DNA of 64,000 bases from Cereibacter azotoformans (GTDB lineage Bacteria; Pseudomonadota; Alphaproteobacteria; Rhodobacterales; Rhodobacteraceae), in contig JAGFXX010000001.1 in NCBI GenBank assembly GCA_017599285.1, forward strand, positions 2,356,001 through 2,420,000, in the 5' to 3' direction. The position numbers and the translations under genes were made by a program. Shown here one piece after another: positions 56,858 to 64,000 of the stretch (position 1 is the first letter of the stretch; each line of letters starts with the position of its first letter). The notes under the pieces are model-generated. The model was not told where the DNA came from, ran no database searches, and was given only the letters and a program-made list of their open reading frames with translations.

Positions 56858-57094
56858 CCGTGGACCTGAAAGACGTTCTTCGCGCGATCAACACCGACAG
56901 TCACAACATCCGACATGGTGGTTCCTTCCTAATTGGAGCCCCGATGACAGCCCGGAAGCCGCTTCGCGCCGCGCCCGGGACAGGGGCCGTCCACCACATT
57001 AAAATGCACACCAAAGCACAGCCATGTCACCTTGAGACGGGAGGTTCCTCCAGAAGCCCCACGTGCGCGGCAGCGCTGGAACGAGATGCCGGTT
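56858..57094. other. Mobile-element debris before the flagellar operon
   Basis: From the right end of the deleted IS a plus-strand frame reads VDLKDVLRAINTDSHNIRHG, similar in style to short unassigned ORFs that accompany insertion sequences in this group, with no start outside the IS border. It loses meaning by about 57050. The flagellar sequence resumes at the stop of the FliJ-like gene (57095). Confidence 0.4.
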
Positions 57095-57409
57095 TCAAAG
57101 TCGTCGCAGTGCCTCGGCCCGGGCAAGGGCTGTACGGGCGGAACTGGTCCTCGACGTCCACTCCGCCGTGCACCGGGCGAGTGCCACGTTGAGCTCCGAC
57201 CGGCGGCCGTCCGCCCATGCCTGGTAGGAAAGCGCAACCTGAGCCGCAGTTACCGGATCCAGGTCACTCGCCGGTAGGGCCTCCAGCGCCTTCAACCCGT
57301 CGAGGCAGCTCTGCCGCTGGCGCGCGACACGGGCAAGGTCTGCCAGACGTACGTCGAGAACCATTTGGGCCAGCTCCCGGAGACGGACAATCTCCTCCTT
57401 CTGCTTCAC
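57095..57409 (-). CDS. FliJ-like flagellar protein (tentative)
   Basis: Predicted 104-residue, mostly helical protein with charged heptads (LRELAQMVLDVRLADLARVA and later ALARCTAEWTSRTSSARTAL). Coupled to flhB by an ATGA overlap, as the last gene of slt-flhA-fliR-flhB. Position and helix content suggest an export chaperone of the FliJ type, but the sequence match is weak. Its stop is the last recognisable flagellar base before the IS debris. Confidence 0.5.
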   Translation of the reverse strand: MKQKEEIVRLRELAQMVLDVRLADLARVARQRQSCLDGLKALEALPASDLDPVTAAQVALSYQAWADGRRSELNVALARCTAEWTSRTSSARTALARAEALRRL

Positions 57410-58485
57410 GCTCGCACCCCTTTCATCCTGCGCCTGATCCGCTCCGAGAATCGGATGGCCGCTGCGACCGCCTTGTAATGTTCGGGACGGATCTCTTCGC
57501 CAACGCGCACGGCGGCGTGCAGCGCGCGCGCCGTCGGGGGGTCCCGATGTATCGGAACTCCGGCCTCCGCCGCCCTTTCACGGATGCGCGCGGCAATCTC
57601 GTCGGTTCCCTTGGCCACACAGAGCGGGGCGCGCCGATCCCCGCGCTTCCAGCGCAGCGCGACGGCATAATGGGTTGGATTGACCACGACCACGTCGGCG
57701 CCCGCCACATCCTGAAGCATGCGATTGGTGGCAATCTCCATCGCCTTCTGCCGCCGCTGCGCCTTCACATGCGGATCGCCCTCGGCATCCTTGGCCTCGT
57801 CCGTAAGCTCCTTGCGCGACATCCGGTGGCGTCGGAGATGCTCGGCGCGCTGCCAGAAGTAGTCGATGAGGCCGATCCCGCCCGACAGGAGCACCACAAT
57901 CGCGAGAAACTCGAGCATCAACATGAACATGCGGCCAACCGCGAGGCCCGGCGCCATCGCGAGCATGTCGAGCATCCCGGCCATGTGGAACGTGATGAAG
58001 AGCGCGAAGACCACCGCCACGAGGAGGAGCTTCACGAGGCTCTTGGCGAACTCGAACAGGCCGTTGCGACCGAAGCGGTTGCGAAAGCCGGATACGGGCG
58101 AGATCCGCTCGGTCTTGGGAGCGAGCTTTGTCGGCGCGACGACCAGGGCCCGTTGCGCCACCAGTGCGGCGACCGCAGCGAGGGCGGGTATCGCGAAGAA
58201 GGGCAGGACGGCGAGCAGCACAGAGCCGAGCAGCCCCCCCACCTGCGGCTGAGCCTTGTCAGACAGGAGCGTCGAGAAACGGTCCGCCTGCCCAAGGAGC
58301 GAGGTGCCCATGTCTCCCATCCGCTGGATGGCGCCCTGCCCGAGGCCCAGAGCCGCAAGGAGGAGACCGCCATAGCTGGCGGCCGTCACGAGATCCTGCG
58401 ACTTTGGAAGCTCGCCCTTTCGCCGCGCCTCCTCAAGCTTGCGTTGGGACGGTTCGTGCGGCTTGTCCTCGTCTCCCTCGCTCAT
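57406..58485 (-). CDS. flhB: Flagellar export switch protein FlhB
   Basis: Predicted 359-residue export-gate protein with four N-terminal helices and a cytoplasmic domain carrying the self-cleavage motif NPTH (VVVNPTHYAVALRWKRGDRR), which switches export from hook to filament subunits. The N-terminal KPHEPSQRKLEEARRKGELP is the usual FlhB start. ATGA overlaps on both sides. Confidence 0.95.
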   Translation of the reverse strand: MSEGDEDKPHEPSQRKLEEARRKGELPKSQDLVTAASYGGLLLAALGLGQGAIQRMGDMGTSLLGQADRFSTLLSDKAQPQVGGLLGSVLLAVLPFFAIPALAAVAALVAQRALVVAPTKLAPKTERISPVSGFRNRFGRNGLFEFAKSLVKLLLVAVVFALFITFHMAGMLDMLAMAPGLAVGRMFMLMLEFLAIVVLLSGGIGLIDYFWQRAEHLRRHRMSRKELTDEAKDAEGDPHVKAQRRQKAMEIATNRMLQDVAGADVVVVNPTHYAVALRWKRGDRRAPLCVAKGTDEIAARIRERAAEAGVPIHRDPPTARALHAAVRVGEEIRPEHYKAVAAAIRFSERIRRRMKGVRA

Positions 58486-59258
58486 GGCGGCGCCACGAGG
58501 GAGGGATTGTCGAGGAAATCGCCGAGCCTCGTCACCCAGAGCCCGAGTGCAAGCGGGGCGGACAGGGCGAGCAGCACAAGCCCGCCGAATGTGAGGGCGG
58601 GCGCCCCCACAAAGAACACCATGAGTTGCGGCATGGCGCGGTTGATGATGCCGAGCGCCACGTTGAACACGAAGGACGCGGCCACGAACGGCATCGACAG
58701 CATGAAGGCGAGGGCGAAGGTGTGCACGATCAGGTGCAGGCCCCAGTCCGCCACGTCACCCGCGACCGGAAGACGCGCCGCGGGCAGGAGGTCATAGGAC
58801 AGGATCAGAAACTCGGCCAGGCGCACATGCAGGCCTCCCGCAACCGCGATCGCGAGACCGGCGAGCGTCAGGACGTTGCCGATGACGGGCTGCGGCTCGC
58901 CCGACGGCGATCCGAACATCTGGGACAGCGACACGGCCTGGGCCGCGACGGTGCCGGCCGTCTGCAACGCCAGCACGAAGAGCCGCAAGGAGATCCCGAG
59001 AACGAGGCCGATCGCGGCCTCGATTCCGAGGGCCACCGGCGAGCCGTCGAAGGCGGGCACCCGGTCACTCACGGCCGGGAAGACGATGGCGGTGAAGGCA
59101 AGGGCGATGGTCAGCCGCACGCGGGCCGGCAGCGTCATCTCTCCGAAGGCGGGCAGCAGGGCCATGGCGGCTCCGACCCGGATGAAGACCAGAAAGCCCG
59201 CCCGGAACAGGTCCTGGACCATCAGGGTCAGCTCGGTGGCCTGTTCAAACAGGGTCAT
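58482..59258 (-). CDS. fliR: Flagellar export gate protein FliR
   Basis: Predicted 258-residue membrane protein with about six helices. VFIRVGAAMALLPAFGE near the N-terminus, VSLSQMFGSPSGEPQPV and GIINRAMPQLMVFFVGAPA are the FliR/SctT signatures. Overlaps flhB and flhA by ATGA. Confidence 0.94.
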   Translation of the reverse strand: MTLFEQATELTLMVQDLFRAGFLVFIRVGAAMALLPAFGEMTLPARVRLTIALAFTAIVFPAVSDRVPAFDGSPVALGIEAAIGLVLGISLRLFVLALQTAGTVAAQAVSLSQMFGSPSGEPQPVIGNVLTLAGLAIAVAGGLHVRLAEFLILSYDLLPAARLPVAGDVADWGLHLIVHTFALAFMLSMPFVAASFVFNVALGIINRAMPQLMVFFVGAPALTFGGLVLLALSAPLALGLWVTRLGDFLDNPSLVAPP

Positions 59259-61324
59259 GCCGGCACGATGGCGACCATCGACGCGCGCGCTTCGGTGCCG
59301 ATCTCGTCGTAGGACAGCACCGGCACCCTCAGACCCTTGGCCGCCGCCACGGCCCGGACGAAGCGGCGCCGCAGGGTCGAGGTGACCAGCGCGGGCTGGA
59401 TGCCGCTGTCAGCCGCGCGCGCGAGCTTTTCGGCCAGGCCGTTCGCCAGCCGGCTGAAGGCCTCGGGCGGAAGGGCCACGTCGCGAAGGCCGCGACTGCC
59501 CTCGATCTGGTAGGTGGTAAAGGTCTTCTCCCACTCGGGCGCCAGCTGGATGAGTGGAATGGTCCCGTCCTCGCGCTTCAGTTCGGCCACGATCTGGAAG
59601 CCGAGCCGCTGGCGCACATGCTCGCAGATGTCCTCAGGCGCCGTCAGGGCCCGAGCCTCGGCGATCGCCTCGAGGATCAGCGGAAGGTTGCGGATCGAGA
59701 CGCGCTCCTCGAGCAGGAGGCGCAGCACCGCCAGCAGCAGATCGACCGGCACACGATCGGGGACGAGTTCATCCAGGAGGCGGCGGTTGGCGTCGGCCCT
59801 CGCCCGGTCCGAGAGGTTGACGAACTCGTCGAGGAGCCGCCGCAGCCCCTTGAGCGTCAGCAGCCGCGCCAGGTTTCCCTTCAGCACTTCCAGCAGATGA
59901 GTTGCCAGCACCTCAGCGGGCGTCACCACGGTCAGCCCATTGAGAGCCGCTTCCTCCTGGTGATCCGCCGGAATCCACCGCGCGGGCGCGCCATAGACCG
60001 GCTCGCGGACGTCGAGGCCGTCGGGCGCATCGGCTCCTTCGGCCAGCAGGACGAGAACATGGTCGGGCATGAGGCGGTCGCGGACACGCTCCACCCCCTG
60101 AAGGCGGATCCGGTAGCTGCCGGGCGGCAGCATCGCCTCGTCCGTCACCCGGATCTCGGGCAGGATCAGGCCGAAGGCCCCGGCGATGTGGTTGCGCATG
60201 TTGTTGATCCTGGAGTCGAGCCCCGTCGCGGGATCGAGAACCATGCCCACCAGACTCGGCGCAAACTCGATATGGATGTCGTCGAAGTCGAGAACGTCGC
60301 CCAGTGGCCGCGCGCGTGGCTCCTCGACGTCCTCCGGTTCGGCGGCGAGAGCGCCCTCCTTTCCCTTGAGCCCCATGTAGGACAGCCCCGCAAGGAGCAC
60401 CGCCGCGATCATGAACGGCCCGAACGGGAGACCCGGAACCAGCGCGAAGAGCGCCATGAGGAGTGCGACCGTCCCGAGCGCGCCGGGGTAACGGCCCAGT
60501 TGCTGGAAGAAGGAGACGTCCGCCGCCCCCGTGGATCCGCCCCGTGCCAGCAGGAGCGCGGCCGCGATCGAGATGATCACGGCCGGAATCTGGCTCACCA
60601 GACCGTCGCCGATGGTCAGGATGGCGTAGGTCTCGAACGCCCGGCTCAGCGGCATGTCGTGCATGATGACGCCGGCCAGCAGCCCCACGACGATGTTCAG
60701 GGCGGTGATCAGCAGCCCGGCGACCGCATCCCCCTTCACGAACTTGGACGCCCCGTCGAGCGAGCCGAAGAAGTTGGTTTCGGCCAGTTCCTGCTCGCGC
60801 CGCCGCTTGGCCTCGGCGTGGTCGATGGCGCCTGCGGACATGTCGCTGTCGATCGCGAGCTGCTTGCCCGGCATCCCGTCGAGCGCAAAGCGGGCGCCCA
60901 CCTCGGCCATGCGCCCGGCGCCCTTGGTGATCACCACGAAATTGACGATGAGCAGGACGCAGAAGATCACCACCCCCATCATGACGCTGCCGTTCATGAT
61001 GAAGCTGGCAAAGCCTTCGATGACATGGCCGGCGGCCGAGGTTCCGGTATGGCCCTCTCCGATGATGAGCTTGGTGGACGAGATGTTCAGCGACAACCGG
61101 AGCATCAGCGACGCCAGCAGGATCGTCGGAAAGGCGGAAAAGTCGAGCGGACGCTGGATGAAGAGCGTCACGGTGAACATGAGGATCGCCAGCGAGAAGG
61201 ACAGGGCGAGGCCGAGGTCAAGCATCCAGGCGGGCACCGGCAGCACCATCATGACGATGACCGCCATCAGCGCGAGGGCCAGGAGAATGGTCGGCTGGAA
61301 GAGGTCCTGTCTGGAGAAACGCAT
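59255..61324 (-). CDS. flhA: Flagellar export gate protein FlhA
   Basis: Predicted 689-residue export-gate platform. The N-terminal membrane half has about eight helices and the hallmark PTILLASLMLRLSLNISSTK and KFVKGDAVAGLLITALNIVV, while the C-terminal cytoplasmic domain (about 350-689) forms the nonameric ring. ATG at 61324 was chosen because the first helix follows; a 13-codon extension overlaps the slt stop. Downstream of slt by four bases. Confidence 0.95.
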   Translation of the reverse strand: MRFSRQDLFQPTILLALALMAVIVMMVLPVPAWMLDLGLALSFSLAILMFTVTLFIQRPLDFSAFPTILLASLMLRLSLNISSTKLIIGEGHTGTSAAGHVIEGFASFIMNGSVMMGVVIFCVLLIVNFVVITKGAGRMAEVGARFALDGMPGKQLAIDSDMSAGAIDHAEAKRRREQELAETNFFGSLDGASKFVKGDAVAGLLITALNIVVGLLAGVIMHDMPLSRAFETYAILTIGDGLVSQIPAVIISIAAALLLARGGSTGAADVSFFQQLGRYPGALGTVALLMALFALVPGLPFGPFMIAAVLLAGLSYMGLKGKEGALAAEPEDVEEPRARPLGDVLDFDDIHIEFAPSLVGMVLDPATGLDSRINNMRNHIAGAFGLILPEIRVTDEAMLPPGSYRIRLQGVERVRDRLMPDHVLVLLAEGADAPDGLDVREPVYGAPARWIPADHQEEAALNGLTVVTPAEVLATHLLEVLKGNLARLLTLKGLRRLLDEFVNLSDRARADANRRLLDELVPDRVPVDLLLAVLRLLLEERVSIRNLPLILEAIAEARALTAPEDICEHVRQRLGFQIVAELKREDGTIPLIQLAPEWEKTFTTYQIEGSRGLRDVALPPEAFSRLANGLAEKLARAADSGIQPALVTSTLRRRFVRAVAAAKGLRVPVLSYDEIGTEARASMVAIVPA

Positions 61325-61328
61325 CGTG

Positions 61329-62018
61329 TCAGTTCCCGAACAAGGCACCAAGAGGGGCGGCATCCAGCGGCACCAGCGAGCCCCTGCCCCGCAGCGCGCC
61401 GCTTGTCAGAAGCGGATAACGGTTGACGTGGAGGGCGGCCGGCTGGACCGCCGGGCCCCGGGGCACGCCGGCGAGCAGGGTGTCGAAGCGCGCCCGGTAC
61501 CGATCGGCATGTTCGGGAGTGGCGGAGTGATAGGCCCCCGCGGCCATCGACCAGTCGGCCGATCGCTCTCGAAGCCGAAGCATGTAGTGCGCGGCATAGA
61601 GGGCGTTTGCCTGAGGGTCGAACATCTCATGCACGGAGGCGAAACCGTCCGCATGCCACCTGTGATTGATCTGAAAGCAGCCGACATCGAGGTTCCGCCT
61701 CCCGGCCAGAAGGACCTGCTTCACGAAGCCTTCCGCCTCGGCCCGGGTGGAGAACCAGTGGCTTTCACCGGCCAGGTTCACGGCCCAGGGCCAGGGGCGC
61801 AGCGCGCCTTCCGCCGAACGGCGGCCGGTCTCGGCCAGCGTGATCGCCTGAAGAACCTCCTCGGGCACCCCGGTTGCGCGGGCGGCGCGTCGTGCGGCCT
61901 CTTCGCAGAGCCCGGCGTCGTCGCCGCCACGCATCAGGGCATGCGCGGCGGAGGCCGGTTGGCTCAGGATGGCCAGAAGGCCGAGGAGGATGGCCCGCGC
62001 GGGGCCGGAGAGATCCAT
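61329..62018 (-). CDS. Lytic transglycosylase (SLT domain), flagellar
   Basis: Predicted 229-residue periplasmic enzyme with a signal peptide (AILLGLLAILSQPASAAHA). The catalytic Glu is in QAITLAETGRR, followed by VGCFQINHRWHADG and AAHYMLRLR, the SLT family-1 core. It heads slt-flhA-fliR-flhB, so it probably opens peptidoglycan for the rod, taking the place of the muramidase half absent from FlgJ. Comparable to, but not the same gene as, SltF of the other flagellar system of R. sphaeroides. Confidence 0.85.
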   Translation of the reverse strand: MDLSGPARAILLGLLAILSQPASAAHALMRGGDDAGLCEEAARRAARATGVPEEVLQAITLAETGRRSAEGALRPWPWAVNLAGESHWFSTRAEAEGFVKQVLLAGRRNLDVGCFQINHRWHADGFASVHEMFDPQANALYAAHYMLRLRERSADWSMAAGAYHSATPEHADRYRARFDTLLAGVPRGPAVQPAALHVNRYPLLTSGALRGRGSLVPLDAAPLGALFGN

Positions 62019-62134
62019 GCGAGGCTCCAGTGACTCACGATGAGGGCACTATGGAGCGCGAATCTTGGTAAAGGGTTACGGGCCTCCGCGAGAGGGGCCT
62101 GTTGCTGCCCGGCAGCCTCAGCCGGGGCTGCGAC

Positions 62135-62153
62135 CGGGCGTGTGGAACGCCCG
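62135..62153. terminator. Weak stem-loop after xylA
   Basis: CGGGCGT, loop GTGGA, ACGCCCG: a seven-pair stem in the 150 bases between the xylA stop and the slt start. No T-run follows, so it is only a candidate. Confidence 0.3.
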
Positions 62154-62168
62154 ATCGCGCGTCCGTCC

Positions 62169-63470
62169 TCAGACGAAGCGGTTCCAGAGGTTCTCGAGAC
62201 GCTCCTGCCGGCCCGAGCGGGGCTGGGGGTTGATGTCCTCGGCCAGAACGCGGGCCTCGATCTCTTCGAGCGACGAGGAGAGCATCGCCTTCGCCTCGGG
62301 CGTCTCCCATCCCGCATAGCGGTCTGCACGGGCCCGTTCCAGGCTGCCGTCCTCGTAAAGACGAGCTGCGGCCTTCAGGGCACGGGCGCAGGTGTCCATC
62401 CCCCCGACATGCGCGAGGATCAGATCCTCGGGATCGAGGCTCTGGCGACGGATCTTCGCGTCGAAATTCGTGCCTCCGGTGGTGAAACCGCCCGCCCTCA
62501 GCACCTCGTAATAGGCCAGCGCCATCTCGGGGTGGTTGTTGGGGAACTGGTCGGTGTCCCAGCCCGACTGGTAATCGTTGCGGTTCATGTCGATCGAGCC
62601 GAGGATGCCAAGGCTCGCCGCCAGCGCCAGTTCGTGCTCGAAGCTGTGGCCGGCCAGGATCGCGTGCCCCTGCTCGACGTTGAGCTTCACCTCGTTCTCC
62701 AGCCCGAACCGCTTCAGGAAGCCGTAAACCGTTGCCACATCATAGTCATACTGGTGCTTGGACGGCTCCTGCGGCTTGGGCTCGATCAGGATCGTGCCCT
62801 CGAAGCCGATCTTGTACTTGTAGTCCACGACCATCTGCAGGAAGCGGCCGGCCTGCTCGGCCTCGCGCTTGAGATCGGTGTTCAACAGGGTCTCGTAGCC
62901 CTCGCGCCCGCCCCAGAGGACGTAGTTCGCCCCGCCGAGCTTCTTCGTGGCGTCCATGCAGGCCTTCACCGTCGCCGCCGACCAGGCGAAGACATCCGGG
63001 TCCGGGTTGGTCGCGGCGCCCGACATGAAGCGGCGGTGCGAGAAGAGGTTGGCCGTGCCCCAGAGCAGCCGGGTCTTCGACCTCTCCATCCTGGCGCCGA
63101 TGTGATCCACGATCGCCTCGAGGTTGCGCTTGCTTTCGGCGAAGGTCGCGCCCTCGGGACGGATGTCGGCATCGTGGAAGCAGAAGAAGGGCGCGCCGAG
63201 GATCTCGAACATCTCGAAGGCCACGTCGGCCTTCATCCGCGCCAGATCGAGCGTGTCGCCGAACCACGGCCGCTCGAGGGTCTGCGCGCCGAACGGATCG
63301 CCGCCCGGCCAGGCAAAGCTGTGCCACCAGGCAACGGCGAAGCGCAGATGATCCTCCATCCGCTTGCCGAGGATCACCTCGTCCGGGTTGTAGTGGCGGA
63401 AGGCAAACTCGTTGGAGGAGCCTTCGCCCTCGTAGCGGATCTGCGGGATACCGGCGAAGAAGTCGGTCAT
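62169..63470 (-). CDS. xylA: Xylose isomerase
   Basis: Predicted 433-residue TIM-barrel enzyme converting D-xylose to D-xylulose. The first conserved His is in [12 protein letters not shown], metal-ligand Glu and Asp residues are in [20 protein letters not shown] and the second-metal site in [21 protein letters not shown] (positions about 255-275). [19 protein letters not shown] is typical of group II xylose isomerases. ATGA overlap with xylB upstream. Confidence 0.96.
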   Translation of the reverse strand: MTDFFAGIPQIRYEGEGSSNEFAFRHYNPDEVILGKRMEDHLRFAVAWWHSFAWPGGDPFGAQTLERPWFGDTLDLARMKADVAFEMFEILGAPFFCFHDADIRPEGATFAESKRNLEAIVDHIGARMERSKTRLLWGTANLFSHRRFMSGAATNPDPDVFAWSAATVKACMDATKKLGGANYVLWGGREGYETLLNTDLKREAEQAGRFLQMVVDYKYKIGFEGTILIEPKPQEPSKHQYDYDVATVYGFLKRFGLENEVKLNVEQGHAILAGHSFEHELALAASLGILGSIDMNRNDYQSGWDTDQFPNNHPEMALAYYEVLRAGGFTTGGTNFDAKIRRQSLDPEDLILAHVGGMDTCARALKAAARLYEDGSLERARADRYAGWETPEAKAMLSSSLEEIEARVLAEDINPQPRSGRQERLENLWNRFV

Positions 63471-64000
63471 GTGAGGCTCCTGATGGCTGTCTGGGCGGCG
63501 CGGTAGCGCGCGTGTGCGTCGTCGAAGGCGGACGTGAGGCCGCGCTCGGGCGGGATGGTGCGGGCGATGGGCGGCAGGGTCGCGATCTCGGCCCCGGCCC
63601 CGGTCGCGGCCATCAGCGCAAGGCGCGCGGCCCCGAAGGCGCCGCCGAAGTCGCCCGCCGCAGGCAGCAGCACCGGCACGTCCAGCGCCGTCGCGATGGC
63701 CGACAGCCAGTAGTCCGAGCGCGAGCCGCCGCCGACGGCCAGAAGGCTCTCCAGCCGGGTTCCCGTCGCGGCCAGCGCGTCGCGGCAGTCGCGGATGGCG
63801 AAGGTCACGCCTTCCAGAACGGCCCGCGTTCCGGCGGCGCGGTCGGTCGCATGTTCGAGCCCCGTGAAGGCGCCGCGGATCGCCGCGTCGTTCAGCGGCG
63901 TCCGCTCGCCCCCGAGATAGGGCAGGAACAACGCACGCCCCGGCGCCTGAAGCGCGCCAAGGTCGCCGGTCAGCACCCGCGCCTCCTGCCCCACCAGCCG
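63467..64000 (-). CDS. xylB: Xylulokinase, C-terminal part (cut by window edge)
   Basis: The last 177 codons of a FGGY-family carbohydrate kinase; the 5' part is beyond the window. [20 protein letters not shown] and [20 protein letters not shown] (the ATP-binding GGG motif) are xylulokinase C-terminal signatures. The stop overlaps the xylA start (ATGA). It would phosphorylate the xylulose produced by XylA. Confidence 0.88.
   Translation of the reverse strand, partial: RLVGQEARVLTGDLGALQAPGRALFLPYLGGERTPLNDAAIRGAFTGLEHATDRAAGTRAVLEGVTFAIRDCRDALAATGTRLESLLAVGGGSRSDYWLSAIATALDVPVLLPAAGDFGGAFGAARLALMAATGAGAEIATLPPIARTIPPERGLTSAFDDAHARYRAAQTAIRSLT

Noticed and set aside
56860..57192. 110-codon plus-strand frame after the deleted IS as a real gene
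   Set aside because: Its GTG is the first codon outside the IS border, and its second half is antisense to the FliJ-like gene; at most the first 50-60 codons may be a gene remnant.
62104..62116. GCTGC-CCG-GCAGC as xylA terminator
   Set aside because: Stem too short and no T-run in either direction.

Overview
The window is high-GC alphaproteobacterial chromosome that reads as the Rhodobacter/Cereibacter sphaeroides group. The pointers are the order rpsT-dnaA-dnaN-recF-gyrB, a Fla2-type (alphaproteobacterial) flagellar gene set in which fliQ sits between fliE and flgF, dense ATGA/TGATG-coupled operons and a recurring CATTCTGG-n3-AAATATCC intergenic element. The species assignment is inference. 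The gene calls rest on motifs read from the translations.

Layout. 1-5 kb: two MFS permeases (one cut by the window edge), a GH13 alpha-glucosidase, a 2-dehydro-3-deoxygalactonokinase and a short-chain dehydrogenase. 5-8.5 kb: NAD salvage (pncA-pncB), the ribosome-rescue hydrolase arfB, a probable structured small RNA with an 18-codon ORF behind a very long Shine-Dalgarno sequence, and a queuosine-precursor transporter. 8.5-12.3 kb: a minus-strand operon with a UMF1-family permease, mepA and a phytase-like esterase, plus a hotdog thioesterase-like gene. 12.4-15.5 kb: yggT, recQ, yaaA. 15.5-25.7 kb: an orphan hybrid histidine kinase, then a bacterial alpha-2-macroglobulin coupled to pbpC. 25.7-32.8 kb: thiolase, PPP-type phosphatase, the serine pathway (serC-serA divergent from serB) and zapE. 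32.8-40.4 kb: gyrB, a VOC gene, recF, dnaN, dnaA and rpsT, all on the minus strand. 40.5-44.5 kb: enoyl-CoA hydratase, mutM, ubiE, ubiB.

44.5-62 kb is a flagellar cluster. Minus strand: fliK-flgD and fliI. Plus strand: flgJ and a FlgN-like gene, then flgB-flgC-fliE-fliQ-flgF-flgG-flgA-flgH-fliL. On the far side, minus strand: a lytic transglycosylase, flhA, fliR, flhB and a FliJ-like gene. Together these encode rod, hook, L-ring and export-gate parts, the export ATPase and the hook-length ruler. The MS-ring, C-ring, stator, fliP and filament genes are not in the window. The two large flagellar operons converge on a 3-kb scrapyard of insertion sequences (about 54.1-57.1 kb): a frameshifted IS1182-like element sits inside the start of an IS5-like element, which is itself cut by an internally deleted IS5-like derivative. 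The window ends with xylB (partial) and xylA.

The most interesting observations are the small RNA/small ORF at 7.6-7.8 kb, the short-chain dehydrogenase lacking its catalytic lysine, the nested IS wreckage at the flagellar junction, and a 12-bp perfect hairpin in the dnaA leader. No tRNA, rRNA or CRISPR array was seen.
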